A DNA stretch of 64,000 nt from Leucobacter chironomi DSM 19883 (GTDB lineage: Bacteria > Actinomycetota > Actinomycetes > Actinomycetales > Microbacteriaceae), in assembly GCF_000421845.1 (NCBI RefSeq), contig NZ_ATXU01000003.1:1-64000 (forward strand), written 5' to 3'. The notes below the pieces were generated by a model, which saw only the letters and a list, made by a program, of their open reading frames with translations, was not told the DNA's origin and made no database searches. The position numbers were made by a program, and so were the translations under genes. Of the stretch, positions 1 through 7,840 are shown in pieces; within the stretch, counting starts at the first letter, position 1; each line of letters opens with the position of its first letter.

Positions 1-239
1 GGGACAGCGACGTCGATGGTGCCGACGCGGGTGTCCAGGTCGCGGTGGCGGTAGCCGTTGCGCTGGGCGAGGCGGTCAGGGCTGGGTTTGCCCCATTCCG
101 CGCCGACCACGGCGTCCGCGTCAGCGGACAGCAACGCGTTGATCATCGTTTGCAGCAAGCTGCGCATCAGATCAGGCGACGCGTCCAACAATGCTTCGCT
201 GAGCACGCCGGCAGGGTCGACAATATGAGGAGCGGTCAT
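1..239 (-). CDS. IS256-family transposase, N-terminal 79 residues, cut by window edge
   Basis: Translation of the minus strand from the ATG at 239 gives a protein starting MTAPHIVDPAGVLSEALLDA and containing the stretch GAEWGKPSPDRLAQRNGYRH, which is typical of the N-terminal region of IS256/mutator transposases (the ...R-NGYR-R... segment before the DDE domain). These enzymes move the element by cut-and-paste or circular-intermediate transposition. The catalytic DDE residues lie beyond the left edge. The frame is intact as far as it can be seen, so I cannot tell whether the whole gene is functional. Confidence 0.85.
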   Translation of the reverse strand, partial: MTAPHIVDPAGVLSEALLDASPDLMRSLLQTMINALLSADADAVVGAEWGKPSPDRLAQRNGYRHRDLDTRVGTIDVAV

Positions 240-356
240 CGTGATGACTCCATTCGAGTGAGAAGTAGAGAGCTTTCTCGAAGGATCACACGGTGACCGC
301 GCTTACGTCGTGAACGACGAGCCTGGCCACCGCGAGCTACACCACTTTATGGGGCA
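1..356 (-). mobile_element. End of an IS256-family insertion sequence (partial)
   Basis: The minus-strand frame at the left edge is the start of a mutator-type transposase, and about 115 bases of non-coding sequence lie upstream of its ATG. The boundary near 356 is a guess: the motif at 337-356 (ctacaccactttatggggca) resembles the outer ends of related elements as I remember them. The other terminal inverted repeat and any target duplication lie outside the window, so the end cannot be confirmed here. Confidence 0.5.
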
Positions 357-715
357 CCACTCATCGGCCCCGACCTCCCGACAGTGTTTCCACCGGAATG
401 CGGTGGAAGTGATGTTCGTCAGTTTCTCCTTGCGTCGTTCGATCGTGCTTGATTTCTCACGTGTGAGGTTAGGAGACGCGTACCCCGTTCTATCGTTGAG
501 AAATTGAGGAGTCGCTCGACCTCAATCTTCGCTTCGGGCACTTGGACCACTCAGCCCGCCTCTCAGATTGATCATCAATCTAGCCTCGGCGGCACTATCA
601 GTTCCCACCATCAATGACTGACTCACCGCGCATTCCCACTCACGTTCCGACTTCTTCGTAAACGCTTGGCACTTGAGGGCGACTACCCGCGTACTGCTCG
701 CACTTTGGGGTGACC
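357..715. other. Non-coding stretch with two small palindromes
   Basis: No convincing coding frame is seen between the IS end and the zinc-finger gene. Two inverted repeats stand out. Arms ATTGAGG/CCTCAAT lie at 503-509 and 520-526. A near-perfect palindrome at 565-581 has arms AGATTGAT/ATCAATCT around one central base. Either could be a terminator stem or an operator. The zinc-finger gene ends at 716 and reads toward this stretch. Confidence 0.4.
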
Positions 716-1438
716 TTAGATCGAGTGGTCGCTACTCCCAGTCCCCTTGCTACGCGACCAGGAACGCACCCTGCAACGGTCCGAACAAAATTTTGCACGA
801 CTGTTCCTGGGCGTAAACATCGCGTTGCAAGCTTCGCAAGGGCGCTCCTGATGCATCACGCGGCTCCGTTGGCAGGCTCGAGTCCTGCACTTTGCGGAGC
901 AAAATCGGTGATCCTGTCTAAGTCGAAAGAAGCGCTCGGCGCACTCACTCCGGGAGCACTTCATAGTTGCGGCTTCGTATCGCTTCCGCGCTTCTGCTGC
1001 CTGCTTTCGCTGATCTTTTCGTACGCATTTCTCCGAGCAGAATCTCCGTTGACGAGCGGAGGTGACAAAAACTCTTCCGCACCGTTCCAGCTCGCAAGAT
1101 CTCGTGTAGAGATTTGACTCATCTATCGGCATGGCAGCATGGGCAAGCGCATTGCGTGGGTGACGCTCTCTTCGAAACTCACGGTACGCAAAGTGGTGTT
1201 CTGCTGCTGAACGATACGCACCCGAAGGAATTCGATTCCCGTTCTCATCCACTCGTTGTCGAATCGCCTGGCTGCGCTCATTGACCCAGCGCTCCTCCGC
1301 GGATGATTTCCATGCCGTACAGCGTTCTAACGGATCGGAGTCAGGCGAATCGTTTGCGCCCTTATGCTTCTTCGCCCGTTCGGCGCGGATCTTTGCTCTG
1401 ATTCGAGCTTCAAATTCGCTCTGGCTTCGGGTCTTCAT
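716..1438 (-). CDS. Hypothetical protein with three FCS-type zinc-finger motifs
   Basis: A 240-residue basic protein of unknown function. The first ~100 residues are charged and probably helical. The C-terminal half holds three spaced Cys4 units with the FCS signature: C115/C120 with C134/C138, C161/C166 with C180/C184, and C201/C204 with C218/C222. The second pair is always in the form FCSxKC or FCSDRC. Such treble-clef or MYM/FCS-like fingers bind zinc and usually nucleic acid or protein, so a DNA- or RNA-binding role inside the element is an inference. The ATG is at 1438. Composition is lower in GC than chromosomal neighbours, as expected of the integrated element. No homolog is recognised. 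Confidence 0.6.
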   Translation of the reverse strand: MKTRSQSEFEARIRAKIRAERAKKHKGANDSPDSDPLERCTAWKSSAEERWVNERSQAIRQRVDENGNRIPSGAYRSAAEHHFAYREFRRERHPRNALAHAAMPIDESNLYTRSCELERCGRVFVTSARQRRFCSEKCVRKDQRKQAAEARKRYEAATMKCSRSECAERFFRLRQDHRFCSAKCRTRACQRSRVMHQERPCEACNAMFTPRNSRAKFCSDRCRVRSWSRSKGTGSSDHSI

Positions 1439-1633
1439 ATAGCTCCTTTACGGAAGATGCACTCGCAGACAACCTCGAATGCCAGTGGTGTACGGAGAAA
1501 CAGTCGGTCGGCAGGATTGCAGTGAGCCGAGCGGCCAACAGCAGATTGAGAAGGTTGGGCCGGCTGGAAAGCGCAAGCAGCCAAGTGAAAAGCAGGCAAC
1601 AGCGCGGATGGCGTTGGAGACGGTCCGTTGTTC

Positions 1634-2359
1634 TTACTTGATCTTCAGCCGCTTCACCTCCCCGGGTAGTGGTTCTCTCGCGTCCAGCCAATCGTCGACA
1701 GCCTGAAATTCTTCTGGCATCGGAAGCCCCCTCGCAAATATGCCGAGTTGTGGGTGTACTGACTCAATATTCACTGGGAGAGGAGGGCAACGAACCGATA
1801 AACCGCGAAGCACTTCGTCAACGAAATGAGCATCTCGATTTAGATACACTTGCAGACTGGACACCTTGTACTCTGTGCGCTGAATCGAGCGGAGGCAGTC
1901 CGCAAACGTCTCAACAAAGTAGTCGGATTCCACACCATAACCCCATTCGCGAAGCGTCCAGATAGATGCCCCCGCACCCGGGAAATGCATCGACAGCTCG
2001 CTTCTCAGAATTTCCGCGCGTCGATCCAGAGCGTATGAAAACACATACGCGAAGTCGTACCCAGCACACCTCTCACTCACGCGCCGACGCCATCCGTTGA
2101 GCGCCTGATAGCCGTCACCGTGCTCCCAACCCATGGCCTCCTTGACGATTTCGTAGTCGATACGGTTCAGCAGTGGTTCTGATTCGAGTTGCGGGAAGAC
2201 GGCGTCGACCTCCATGAACAGCACACGCACCGACTTCTTGACCTTTCGAAACCGACCACTTTCGACCGCGCTCACACCTTCGTAAGCAAATTTCTCTTCT
2301 TCATTCATTTCGAATCCCCTTGCCACTTCGCGCAGTCGCGCCGTCTTTCTCTGATTCAT
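1634..2359 (-). CDS. Hypothetical protein of the integrated element, 241 aa
   Basis: An acidic, soluble protein with no recognised domain, signal peptide or membrane segment. The start at 2359 is preceded by GAGAG about 8 nt upstream, a reasonable ribosome-binding site. The gene begins 28 bases from the first unit of the iteron array at 2388-2503, so the array lies in its promoter region and may regulate it as well as acting in replication. It reads away from the replication-type gene 2526-2954 in the same direction. Function is unknown. A plasmid copy-control or replication accessory role is only a suggestion from position. Confidence 0.55.
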   Translation of the reverse strand: MNQRKTARLREVARGFEMNEEEKFAYEGVSAVESGRFRKVKKSVRVLFMEVDAVFPQLESEPLLNRIDYEIVKEAMGWEHGDGYQALNGWRRRVSERCAGYDFAYVFSYALDRRAEILRSELSMHFPGAGASIWTLREWGYGVESDYFVETFADCLRSIQRTEYKVSSLQVYLNRDAHFVDEVLRGLSVRCPPLPVNIESVHPQLGIFARGLPMPEEFQAVDDWLDAREPLPGEVKRLKIK

Positions 2360-2387
2360 TCATTGATCTCTCACTTATCTATAGGGG

Positions 2388-2503
2388 GCGGTTTATGTCG
2401 CCCGTCAGGTGCGGTTTATGTCGCCCCTGGGGCGCGGTTTTTGTCGCCCCTGGGGTGCGGTTTCTGTCGCCCGTCACGACCGGCAACGGGCGACAAAAAC
2501 CGC
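2388..2503. repeat. Iteron-like array: four 23-bp direct repeats plus one inverted copy
   Basis: The core GCGGTTTNTGTCGCCC occurs at 2388-2403, 2411-2426, 2434-2449 and 2457-2472, with starts exactly 23 bases apart, about two helical turns. A fifth copy in inverted orientation (GGGCGACAAAAACCGC) lies at 2488-2503. Only the base after GCGGTTT varies among the cores, and the 7-bp linkers differ. Constant core, constant phase and one inverted unit are typical of protein-binding iterons at plasmid replication origins or autoregulated rep operators. The array sits between a replication-type winged-helix gene and the next gene's start. Confidence 0.8.
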
Positions 2504-2525
2504 ACTACCTCGACACAGAATTCCC

Positions 2526-2954
2526 TCAGTTGGTGCGCTCAACTTGCCCGCAAACCGGGCAAGGATGGCGGCTCATCCATTCACGATCGCGATGCCGAAT
2601 CTCGCAGGGAACGAGCAAGCGGTATTCGTTGGTACTACTGTGATGCCCGCCGCGACGGGTCACGGCGACGAGCTTCGCATTCTCAAGCACTGAGATTTTT
2701 CGATCAATAGTCCGCACCGTGCACCCCAGCCTCTCGGCCGTATGAGCGCGACCGGGAAACGCATAACCGTGTTTGGTTGACTCGCGCAATGCGAAGAAAT
2801 GAAGCAGGGCTTTCTCGCTTGGTGTCAGCGGTTTGAGCGCAGGGACGCGTCGATCAAGCCTCTGCCTGTGGCGTGCCCAAGACTCGGCTTCTACATCGGT
2901 CAACTGGCGCAAGATGATGTGCGAGGTCGTCCATGTCATCGCCGACTTAGACAC
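2526..2954 (-). CDS. Winged-helix protein, probable replication initiator or regulator of the element
   Basis: A 142-residue basic protein. Residues about 40-115 read as a helix-turn-helix or winged-helix domain: a TPSEKALLHFFALRE helix, then TAERLGCTVRTIDRKISVLE as the recognition unit, then a beta-wing ending NEYRLL. This layout is common in plasmid and phage replication proteins and in DnaD- or RepA-like N-terminal domains. The C-terminus has a CPVCG motif without a partner pair. The start is GTG at 2954. An ATG at 2939 is an alternative, and neither has a strong ribosome-binding site. The stop lies 23 bases from the iteron array, which supports a role in binding it. At this length it is short for a full Rep protein. 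Confidence 0.55.
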   Translation of the reverse strand: MSKSAMTWTTSHIILRQLTDVEAESWARHRQRLDRRVPALKPLTPSEKALLHFFALRESTKHGYAFPGRAHTAERLGCTVRTIDRKISVLENAKLVAVTRRGGHHSSTNEYRLLVPCEIRHRDREWMSRHPCPVCGQVERTN

Positions 2955-3111
2955 GGACCACAGCGTAAATCCACCATTTCCCCGAGGAGCCCTTCGGGCG
3001 CTACGACACGACGTGTAACCTCGGAATGGATTGGTGTGCTTGCAAGGCGGCTGATCGTGACCCCGGTGTTCGTTGGCGCGATGCCGGGGTCTTCAATTCT
3101 CAGAGTGTCAG

Positions 3112-3327
3112 TCATTTGCGCACCGCTGTCCCCGTCATTGCAGAGCCCGCGATCCAGGCCAGAACCTCACCGCGCTCGTAGCAGACAGTGCGGTCGGTTG
3201 GCTTGTAGAACCGAGGACCCTTAGATTCAACAAGGCGCAGTTGCGCGAGTTTCGCTTTCGTCATCCCGGGAATAAGTTCACACACCTGAGCCGGCGTGAT
3301 GTATTCCGGAGTAAGCGCTGTGGTCAT
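3112..3327 (-). CDS. Small excisionase-like helix-turn-helix protein
   Basis: A 71-residue protein with the pattern TPAQVCELIPGMTKAKLAQLR, then FYKPTDRTVCYERGEVLAWI. This is the MerR-like winged helix seen in AlpA/Xis-type excisionases and small regulators: first helix, recognition helix, short wing and a final helix. Such proteins bend DNA at att sites to direct excision, or act as small transcription factors. The ATG at 3327 is preferred. A GTG at 3357 would add ten residues. It is divergent from the XRE gene and integrase, so the intergenic region 3328-3461 is the likely control region for integration versus excision. Confidence 0.65.
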   Translation of the reverse strand: MTTALTPEYITPAQVCELIPGMTKAKLAQLRLVESKGPRFYKPTDRTVCYERGEVLAWIAGSAMTGTAVRK

Positions 3328-3399
3328 TTTCGTTCTCTTTCCATTCGCAGATTCCACTTTTCAGAGGTGGTGATCCAGAAGCATACACGCGGGTAGTTA

Positions 3400-3413
3400 T
3401 ATTCGGGTATTCG
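3400..3413. promoter_or_regulatory. Direct repeat TATTCG x2 in the AT-rich divergent promoter region
   Basis: TATTCG occurs at 3400-3405 and 3408-3413 in the AT-rich spacer between the excisionase-like gene and the XRE regulator. A possible -10 box (TTATGAT-like) lies just downstream, near 3417-3423. It could be an operator for the XRE protein. Support is weak, since the motif is short. Confidence 0.3.
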
Positions 3414-3461
3414 CTGTTATGATTTACGCAACGGCCTATCTTGAAAAGGTGACAAGCACTT

Positions 3462-4037
3462 ATGAGCAATCGCGCTAACGTCGCTGCTGAGGACTTCACA
3501 CTCGCGCAAAAACTCAGAGAGCGTCGCGAACGTTTGGGTCTTTCGCAAACGGAAGTTGCGACTCTCATATCCGACGCGGGCATACGAATGAGCCAAACCG
3601 CTATGTCTCGAATCGAGAAAGGTGAGCGCGCGCTCACCGTCGGAGAAGCTCTCGTATACGCTTCGGCGCTTCAAACGACACTTGAGGAATTACTCAGCTC
3701 AGACAAGATTGACGAAATAATCGCTGATGGCCTGGCGACGTTGCGAGCTCTGGAGACATCTCGAAGAGGCGCCATGAAGTCGCTCCACGAGCATTGGGAA
3801 CAGATGCGCCAACTCCGTCGAATCCTATTGGACGCATTTGATCTCCAGGAAGATGCCGCAACGTCCGACGCGCAGCGAGAACGACTTACGACACAACTCA
3901 TAGATCGTGCAATCGTTCAAGATCCTGACGCTCACGAAGACGCCGAACTCCGAATTGCACGCGCGCTCGACGCGCTCGAGAAATCAACGATCAACGAGAT
4001 GATCATCACGGTCGAGGGGGGCCGCTACAACCTCTGA
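3462..4037 (+). CDS. XRE-family helix-turn-helix regulator of the integrated element
   Basis: A 191-residue protein. Residues about 12-70 form a Cro/C1-type HTH (LRERRERLGLSQTEVATLI ... MSQTAMSRIEKGERALTVGEALVYASAL). The C-terminal ~110 residues are charged, helical and probably mediate dimerisation. It likely represses or coordinates element genes. An AAAGG box lies 12 bases before the ATG, somewhat far. The TGA overlaps the integrase ATG by one base (TGATG), so the two are translationally coupled and regulator and integrase are made together. Confidence 0.8.
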   Translation: MSNRANVAAEDFTLAQKLRERRERLGLSQTEVATLISDAGIRMSQTAMSRIEKGERALTVGEALVYASALQTTLEELLSSDKIDEIIADGLATLRALETSRRGAMKSLHEHWEQMRQLRRILLDAFDLQEDAATSDAQRERLTTQLIDRAIVQDPDAHEDAELRIARALDALEKSTINEMIITVEGGRYNL

Positions 4038-5152
4038 TGGGCAGCATCCACTCGTATGAAAACGCTGCGGGACAGCGGCTGTATCGCATCATCTACCGAC
4101 GACCAGACAATAAGCAGACACAGGAGCGGGGATTCAGGCGGAAACGAGACGCCGAGCTTCGGCTCGCCGAAGTTGAGGTCACCAAGGCTCGCGGCGAGTA
4201 CATTACCCACAGCGACGGTCGCGTGAGTATCGACGAGCTCGGGGCCACCTGGCTCACCTCCAAACAGGGCGTACTGAAACCATCTAGCTTCGCATCGCTT
4301 GAGGCTTCCTGGAAGAACTACGTGGCCCCACAATGGGGACATCGGGCCGTGACGAGCATCCGCCACTCAGAGGTGCAGAGTTGGGTTTCGGGGATCGGCA
4401 AGAGTGCCACTGTAGTCGCACGCGCCTACGGCATTCTGGCGAGCATTCTCGATACTGCTGAGCGTGATCGCCGCGTGGCGAGCAACGCCGCTCGCGGTGT
4501 GGCACTCCCCCGCAAAGTGTCCCAGAAGACGCGTCGATACCTCACACACCAGGAGCTCTGGGCTGTGGCCCGTGCCGCGAAACAGCATGAGGCTCTGGTG
4601 CTCACGCTCGGATACTGCGGCCTTCGCTGGGGTGAGCTGATCGGCCTCCGCAAGTCGGATATCGATTTCATTAAGGGTCGAATCAACGTAACGCGCAATG
4701 TGGTGGAGGTCGATGGAGAGTTTCACCTTGGGACCCCGAAGACGCATGAGGCGAGAAGAGTCCCAGTCCCTGCTGAAGTGCTCACGAGGCTCGAACATCG
4801 GTGCAAAACGAAGCAGCCGTCCGACATCATCTTCGACAACGGGTACGGCGGACACATGAAGCGGGTCCGGGCGAGCGAGGGGTCGAAGTCTTGGTGGAAG
4901 ACCGCTCTGGATGACGCCGGCGTTGAACGGTTAGTGCTGCACGACCTGCGCCACACTGCGGCATCACTCGCTGTGAGTGCTGGTGCGAACGTCAAAGCGG
5001 TCCAAAGAATGCTCGGGCACGCGTCCGCTGCGATGACCCTCGACGTGTACTCAGACCTGTTCGATGACGACCTCGAAGCGCTCACTGAGCGCCTTGACGC
5101 TGCGATCGCTTCGCAAGGTGTTGCCAGTTTGTTGCCAGAAGCTCGCGGGTAA
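4037..5152 (+). CDS. int: Tyrosine-family site-specific integrase
   Basis: A 371-residue phage/ICE-type tyrosine recombinase that would join the element's att site to the chromosomal site. The N-terminus (about 1-60) has an Arm-type DNA-binding pattern (YRIIYRRPDNKQTQERGF). A SAM-like core-binding domain follows at about 65-150 and the catalytic domain at about 165-350. Visible catalytic residues are R197 (GLRWGEL), H302 and R305 in HDLRHT, H328 in MLGHAS and nucleophile Y338 in DVYSDLF. All are present, so it should be active. The gene points at the 3' end of tRNA-Ser, 67 bases away, which identifies the tRNA as the integration target. Confidence 0.95.
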   Translation: MGSIHSYENAAGQRLYRIIYRRPDNKQTQERGFRRKRDAELRLAEVEVTKARGEYITHSDGRVSIDELGATWLTSKQGVLKPSSFASLEASWKNYVAPQWGHRAVTSIRHSEVQSWVSGIGKSATVVARAYGILASILDTAERDRRVASNAARGVALPRKVSQKTRRYLTHQELWAVARAAKQHEALVLTLGYCGLRWGELIGLRKSDIDFIKGRINVTRNVVEVDGEFHLGTPKTHEARRVPVPAEVLTRLEHRCKTKQPSDIIFDNGYGGHMKRVRASEGSKSWWKTALDDAGVERLVLHDLRHTAASLAVSAGANVKAVQRMLGHASAAMTLDVYSDLFDDDLEALTERLDAAIASQGVASLLPEARG

Positions 5153-5158
5153 AACAAA

Positions 5159-5205
5159 AGAACCCCCGGAACTCCGTTGATTTCTCAACGATGTTCGGGG
5201 GTTCT
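5159..5205. terminator. Strong hairpin between integrase and tRNA-Ser
   Basis: Outer arms AGAACCCCCGGAAC and GTTCGGGGGTTCT flank an inner stem CGTTGA-TTTC-TCAACG (5175-5190). The structure lies between the convergent ends of the integrase gene and the tRNA, so it could end transcription from both sides. Confidence 0.8.
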
Positions 5206-5219
5206 ATGTGTTGTTCGAC

Positions 5220-5265
5220 TGGCGGAGACGGGGGGATTTGAACCCCCGGTCGAGTTTAACCCCGA
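5220..5265. other. Probable attachment site at the 3' end of tRNA-Ser
   Basis: Integration beside the 3' end of a tRNA normally leaves an att core overlapping the T arm and acceptor stem. Here the integrase abuts that end, so the core should lie in about 5220-5265. I see no second copy of this stretch in 1-5200, so the distal att site is expected beyond the left edge. The boundaries are inferred. Confidence 0.5.
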
Positions 5266-5311
5266 CCCTTCATTAGCAGTGAAGTCCGTTCGGCCGCTCC
5301 GGCACGTCTCC
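5220..5311 (-). tRNA. tRNA-Ser (anticodon GCT), CCA encoded
   Basis: The minus strand folds as a 92-nt class II tRNA. The acceptor stem is GGAGACG/CGTCTCC, the discriminator is G, and CCA is encoded. The anticodon loop CTGCTAA gives GCT, reading AGC/AGU serine codons. A long variable arm (GGGTCGGGGTTAAACTCGACC region) is as expected for tRNA-Ser. The gene is intact although it serves as the element's integration site. Confidence 0.95.
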
Positions 5312-5372
5312 ATACGCGAACAACGTCACCCATTCTAACCGGACGATCCGGCCCATCGGAAATCGCCTGGGT

Positions 5373-6659
5373 TCAGCGCCCATCCGCCGAGCGCAGCGCG
5401 CGCTCGTAGACCTCGACCATGCGGACGGTCTGGGCCGACTGCAGGAATCGGCGCCCCTCGGCTTCGGGCACGCGCAGCGGATCGGGATCCGCGGTCCCGA
5501 TTCCCTCCGCGCCCCGCTCGCCAGCGCCGGACCGAACCCCGACCGCCAGCTCGCAGACCGCGAGCCGCAGCGTATCTGCGAGCGCCTCCACGCTCGCATC
5601 GGCGACCCGCCACTCGACCGAGGCGTCGACGTCGTCGGCGATCTCAGGGTCGCAGAAGATGGTGGGCGTGCCGAGCGCGGCCGCCTCGAAGGGGGTGAGC
5701 CCCTGCGTCTCGAAGCCCATCGAGGTCTGCACCAGCGCGTCGGCGTCGCGCAACGCGGCGAGCGCGTCGCGGTAGGGCACGGGTCCGGCGACGGTGACGC
5801 GGTCCGCGAGGCCGGCGCGTGCGATGCGTTCCCGCACGCGGGGCAGCAGCAGTCCGGCGCCGTGCAGCACGACGTCCGCGTCGATCTCGGCCAGGGCGAT
5901 GGCGTCGATGAACTCGAGCACCCGCTTCTCGTGGCTCATGCGCCCGAGCCACACGAGGCGCGGCCGGCTGCGCGGCGAACGCGGCGCCTCGCGCACCTCG
6001 GCGATGGCCTCGTCGTCGACGCCGCCGCGCGTCACGCGCACCTCGGCGGCCACGCCGTGCCGCTCCAGCTCGTCGGCGAAGTGGCGCGACGGGGCGGTGA
6101 CGACCGTCGCCTCGGCGGCGAGCTCGGCGAGGTAGCGCCAGGCGCCCCTCGCGCGGCCCGCGACCGCCCCTCGCACCCGGCCGAGCACGAGTCGCCGCCA
6201 CACCCGCAGCCCCCCGAAGGCGAGCGGGGCGAGCGGTGTGACGGCGCGGGTGCCCTCATCGACGTGGTTGTGCATCGTGTGCACCACCGGCAGCGCCCCG
6301 GGCAGGCCCCGGGCGGCGCCGAGCCCGCGGGCGGCGCGCAGCCCGATCATCGCCCCCCAGAAGTCGCCCTGCACGTGCACGAGGTCGACGGGCGGCAGCT
6401 GCGCGAGCGCTGCGGCGAGCGCACGGTCGGTGCGCCGGCCCGGCCAGGCGATGCCGTACTCGCGGTCGCGGGTGATCGGCCGAGAGGGCAGATCGACGTA
6501 TGCGCTGTCACTCGGCGTGTAGCCCTGTCGGTGCAGCGCGGGCGCAGCGATGGTGACGCGGTGCCCCAGCCGTTCGAGGTATCGCCGCTGCAGGCGGATC
6601 GCCACCTGCACGCCACCGAGCGAGTCGGCGTGCTGATCGGTGACGACGAGCACGTGCAT
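5373..6659 (-). CDS. Family 4 glycosyltransferase
   Basis: A 428-residue GT-B fold glycosyltransferase. The N-terminal Rossmann domain begins MHVLVVTDQHADSLGGVQVA, with the glycine-rich acceptor-side loop. VVHTMHNHVDEGT follows, and the C-terminal donor domain has RLVWLGRMSHEKR and the FETQGLTPFEAAALGTP motif, where the EX7E glutamates bind the nucleotide sugar. Such enzymes in actinobacteria mannosylate or glucosylate lipids such as phosphatidylinositol or diacylglycerol. The donor and acceptor cannot be read from the sequence. The ATG at 6659 lies 2 bases after the stop of the upstream GT4 gene, so the two form an operon and may act in sequence on the same glycolipid. Confidence 0.85.
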   Translation of the reverse strand: MHVLVVTDQHADSLGGVQVAIRLQRRYLERLGHRVTIAAPALHRQGYTPSDSAYVDLPSRPITRDREYGIAWPGRRTDRALAAALAQLPPVDLVHVQGDFWGAMIGLRAARGLGAARGLPGALPVVHTMHNHVDEGTRAVTPLAPLAFGGLRVWRRLVLGRVRGAVAGRARGAWRYLAELAAEATVVTAPSRHFADELERHGVAAEVRVTRGGVDDEAIAEVREAPRSPRSRPRLVWLGRMSHEKRVLEFIDAIALAEIDADVVLHGAGLLLPRVRERIARAGLADRVTVAGPVPYRDALAALRDADALVQTSMGFETQGLTPFEAAALGTPTIFCDPEIADDVDASVEWRVADASVEALADTLRLAVCELAVGVRSGAGERGAEGIGTADPDPLRVPEAEGRRFLQSAQTVRMVEVYERALRSADGR

Positions 6660-6661
6660 GG

Positions 6662-7840
6662 TCAGGCGTCGCCCCGGTACAGCGCCTCGAAGGTGTCGAG
6701 GGTGCGGTCGATGTCGTGCACCTGCACGGCGGCCAGCGACGCCCGCTGCATGCGCTGGAACTGCTCGGGCGCGAGCCGCAGCACCGCCTCGATCTGCTCG
6801 GCGAGCTCGCGGTCGTTGCCGGCCTGGAAGAGGTGACCGTTCTCGCCCTCCTGCACGAGGTGCGGCAGGGCCATCGCGTTGGCGGCGACGATCGGCAGCC
6901 CGGAGGCCATTGCCTCCATCGTCGCGATCGACTGCAGTTCGGCGATCGAGGCGATCACGAACACGCTCGCCTCGGTGAGGTGGGCGCGCAGCTGCTGGTC
7001 GCTCACCCGGCCGGTGAAGCGCACGCGATCCGCGATGCCGAGCTCGGTGGCGAGCTTCTCGAGGTTCTTGCGCTGGTCTCCGTCGCCGACGACGGTGAAG
7101 CTCACCTCGAGCGCGGGATCGATGCGCGGGATCGCGCGCAGGATCACGTCGATCTCCTTCTCCAGCGTGACCCGGCCGACGAACACGAGCCGGTTCGCGG
7201 TGCGCGGTTCGAGGTCGGCGGTGTAGTCGGAGGCGCGCAGGCCGCAGCTGACGGGCAGCACGCCACGGCGGTGGGTGTTGCGCTCCAGGAAGTCGGCGGC
7301 GCGGCGCGTGGGCGTGGTGACGGCGGCGGCCCGGGTGAGCACACGGTCGGCGTCGTTCCAGCCCCAGCGCACGAAGACCCGCTTCGCCCGCTCGGGCAGC
7401 AGCGTGAAGTCGAGCACGTTCTCGGGCATGACGTGATTGGTGGCGACGATGCGGATGCCGCGCTTGGCGCCCTCCTTCGCGAGGGCGCGCCCCACGACGA
7501 TGTGCGACTGGATGTGGATGACGTCGGGCCGCGCGGCGTCGAGCAGTTTGCGGGCGTAGGAGCGGGCCCGCCAGGGCAGCACGAAGCGCAGCCAGTCGTG
7601 CGGATACCACCGCCAGCTGGTCCACCGGTGCACCGTCATGCGCTCGCCCTCGACCGTCTCCGTGAAGCTGCCGGTGCGGTTCGCCCGCTTCGAGGGCGCC
7701 GCCACGTGCACGTCGTGCCCGCGCTGTACGAGCCCCGCCGCGAGGCGCTCGGCGAAGCGCGCCGCCCCGTTGACGTCGGGCGTGAAGGTGTCGCATCCGA
7801 TGAGGACTCGGAGCGGCTGCTGGCGATCGGTGGTGCTCAC
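6662..7840 (-). CDS. Family 4 glycosyltransferase, PimB/MgtA-like
   Basis: A 392-residue GT4 enzyme. Motifs in order: VLIGCDTFTPDVNGAARF (N-terminal loop), HIQSHIVVGRAL, VATNHVMPEN, LVFVGRVTLEKEIDVIL (start of the donor domain) and SIAELQSIATMEAMASGLP (nucleotide-sugar-binding EX7E). The sequence resembles actinobacterial glycosyltransferases that transfer mannose or glucuronate to lipid anchors, but the exact acceptor is unassigned. I chose the GTG at 7840 (product starts MSTTDRQQ) over the upstream start at 7891, because the first 17 extra residues are unlike the family. It is the first gene of a two-gene unit with 5373-6659. Confidence 0.85.
   Translation of the reverse strand: MSTTDRQQPLRVLIGCDTFTPDVNGAARFAERLAAGLVQRGHDVHVAAPSKRANRTGSFTETVEGERMTVHRWTSWRWYPHDWLRFVLPWRARSYARKLLDAARPDVIHIQSHIVVGRALAKEGAKRGIRIVATNHVMPENVLDFTLLPERAKRVFVRWGWNDADRVLTRAAAVTTPTRRAADFLERNTHRRGVLPVSCGLRASDYTADLEPRTANRLVFVGRVTLEKEIDVILRAIPRIDPALEVSFTVVGDGDQRKNLEKLATELGIADRVRFTGRVSDQQLRAHLTEASVFVIASIAELQSIATMEAMASGLPIVAANAMALPHLVQEGENGHLFQAGNDRELAEQIEAVLRLAPEQFQRMQRASLAAVQVHDIDRTLDTFEALYRGDA

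Noticed and set aside
1410-1691. 93-codon minus-strand frame between the two hypothetical genes
   Set aside because: It overlaps the 3' end of the 1634-2359 gene and the start of the zinc-finger gene; no ribosome-binding site or recognisable pattern.
492-5192. 13-base inverted match ATCGTTGAGAAAT (492-504) with 5180-5192, considered as remote att site or element boundary
   Set aside because: It falls in a terminator stem, not in the tRNA, and a 13-mer match within 5 kb is not far from chance.
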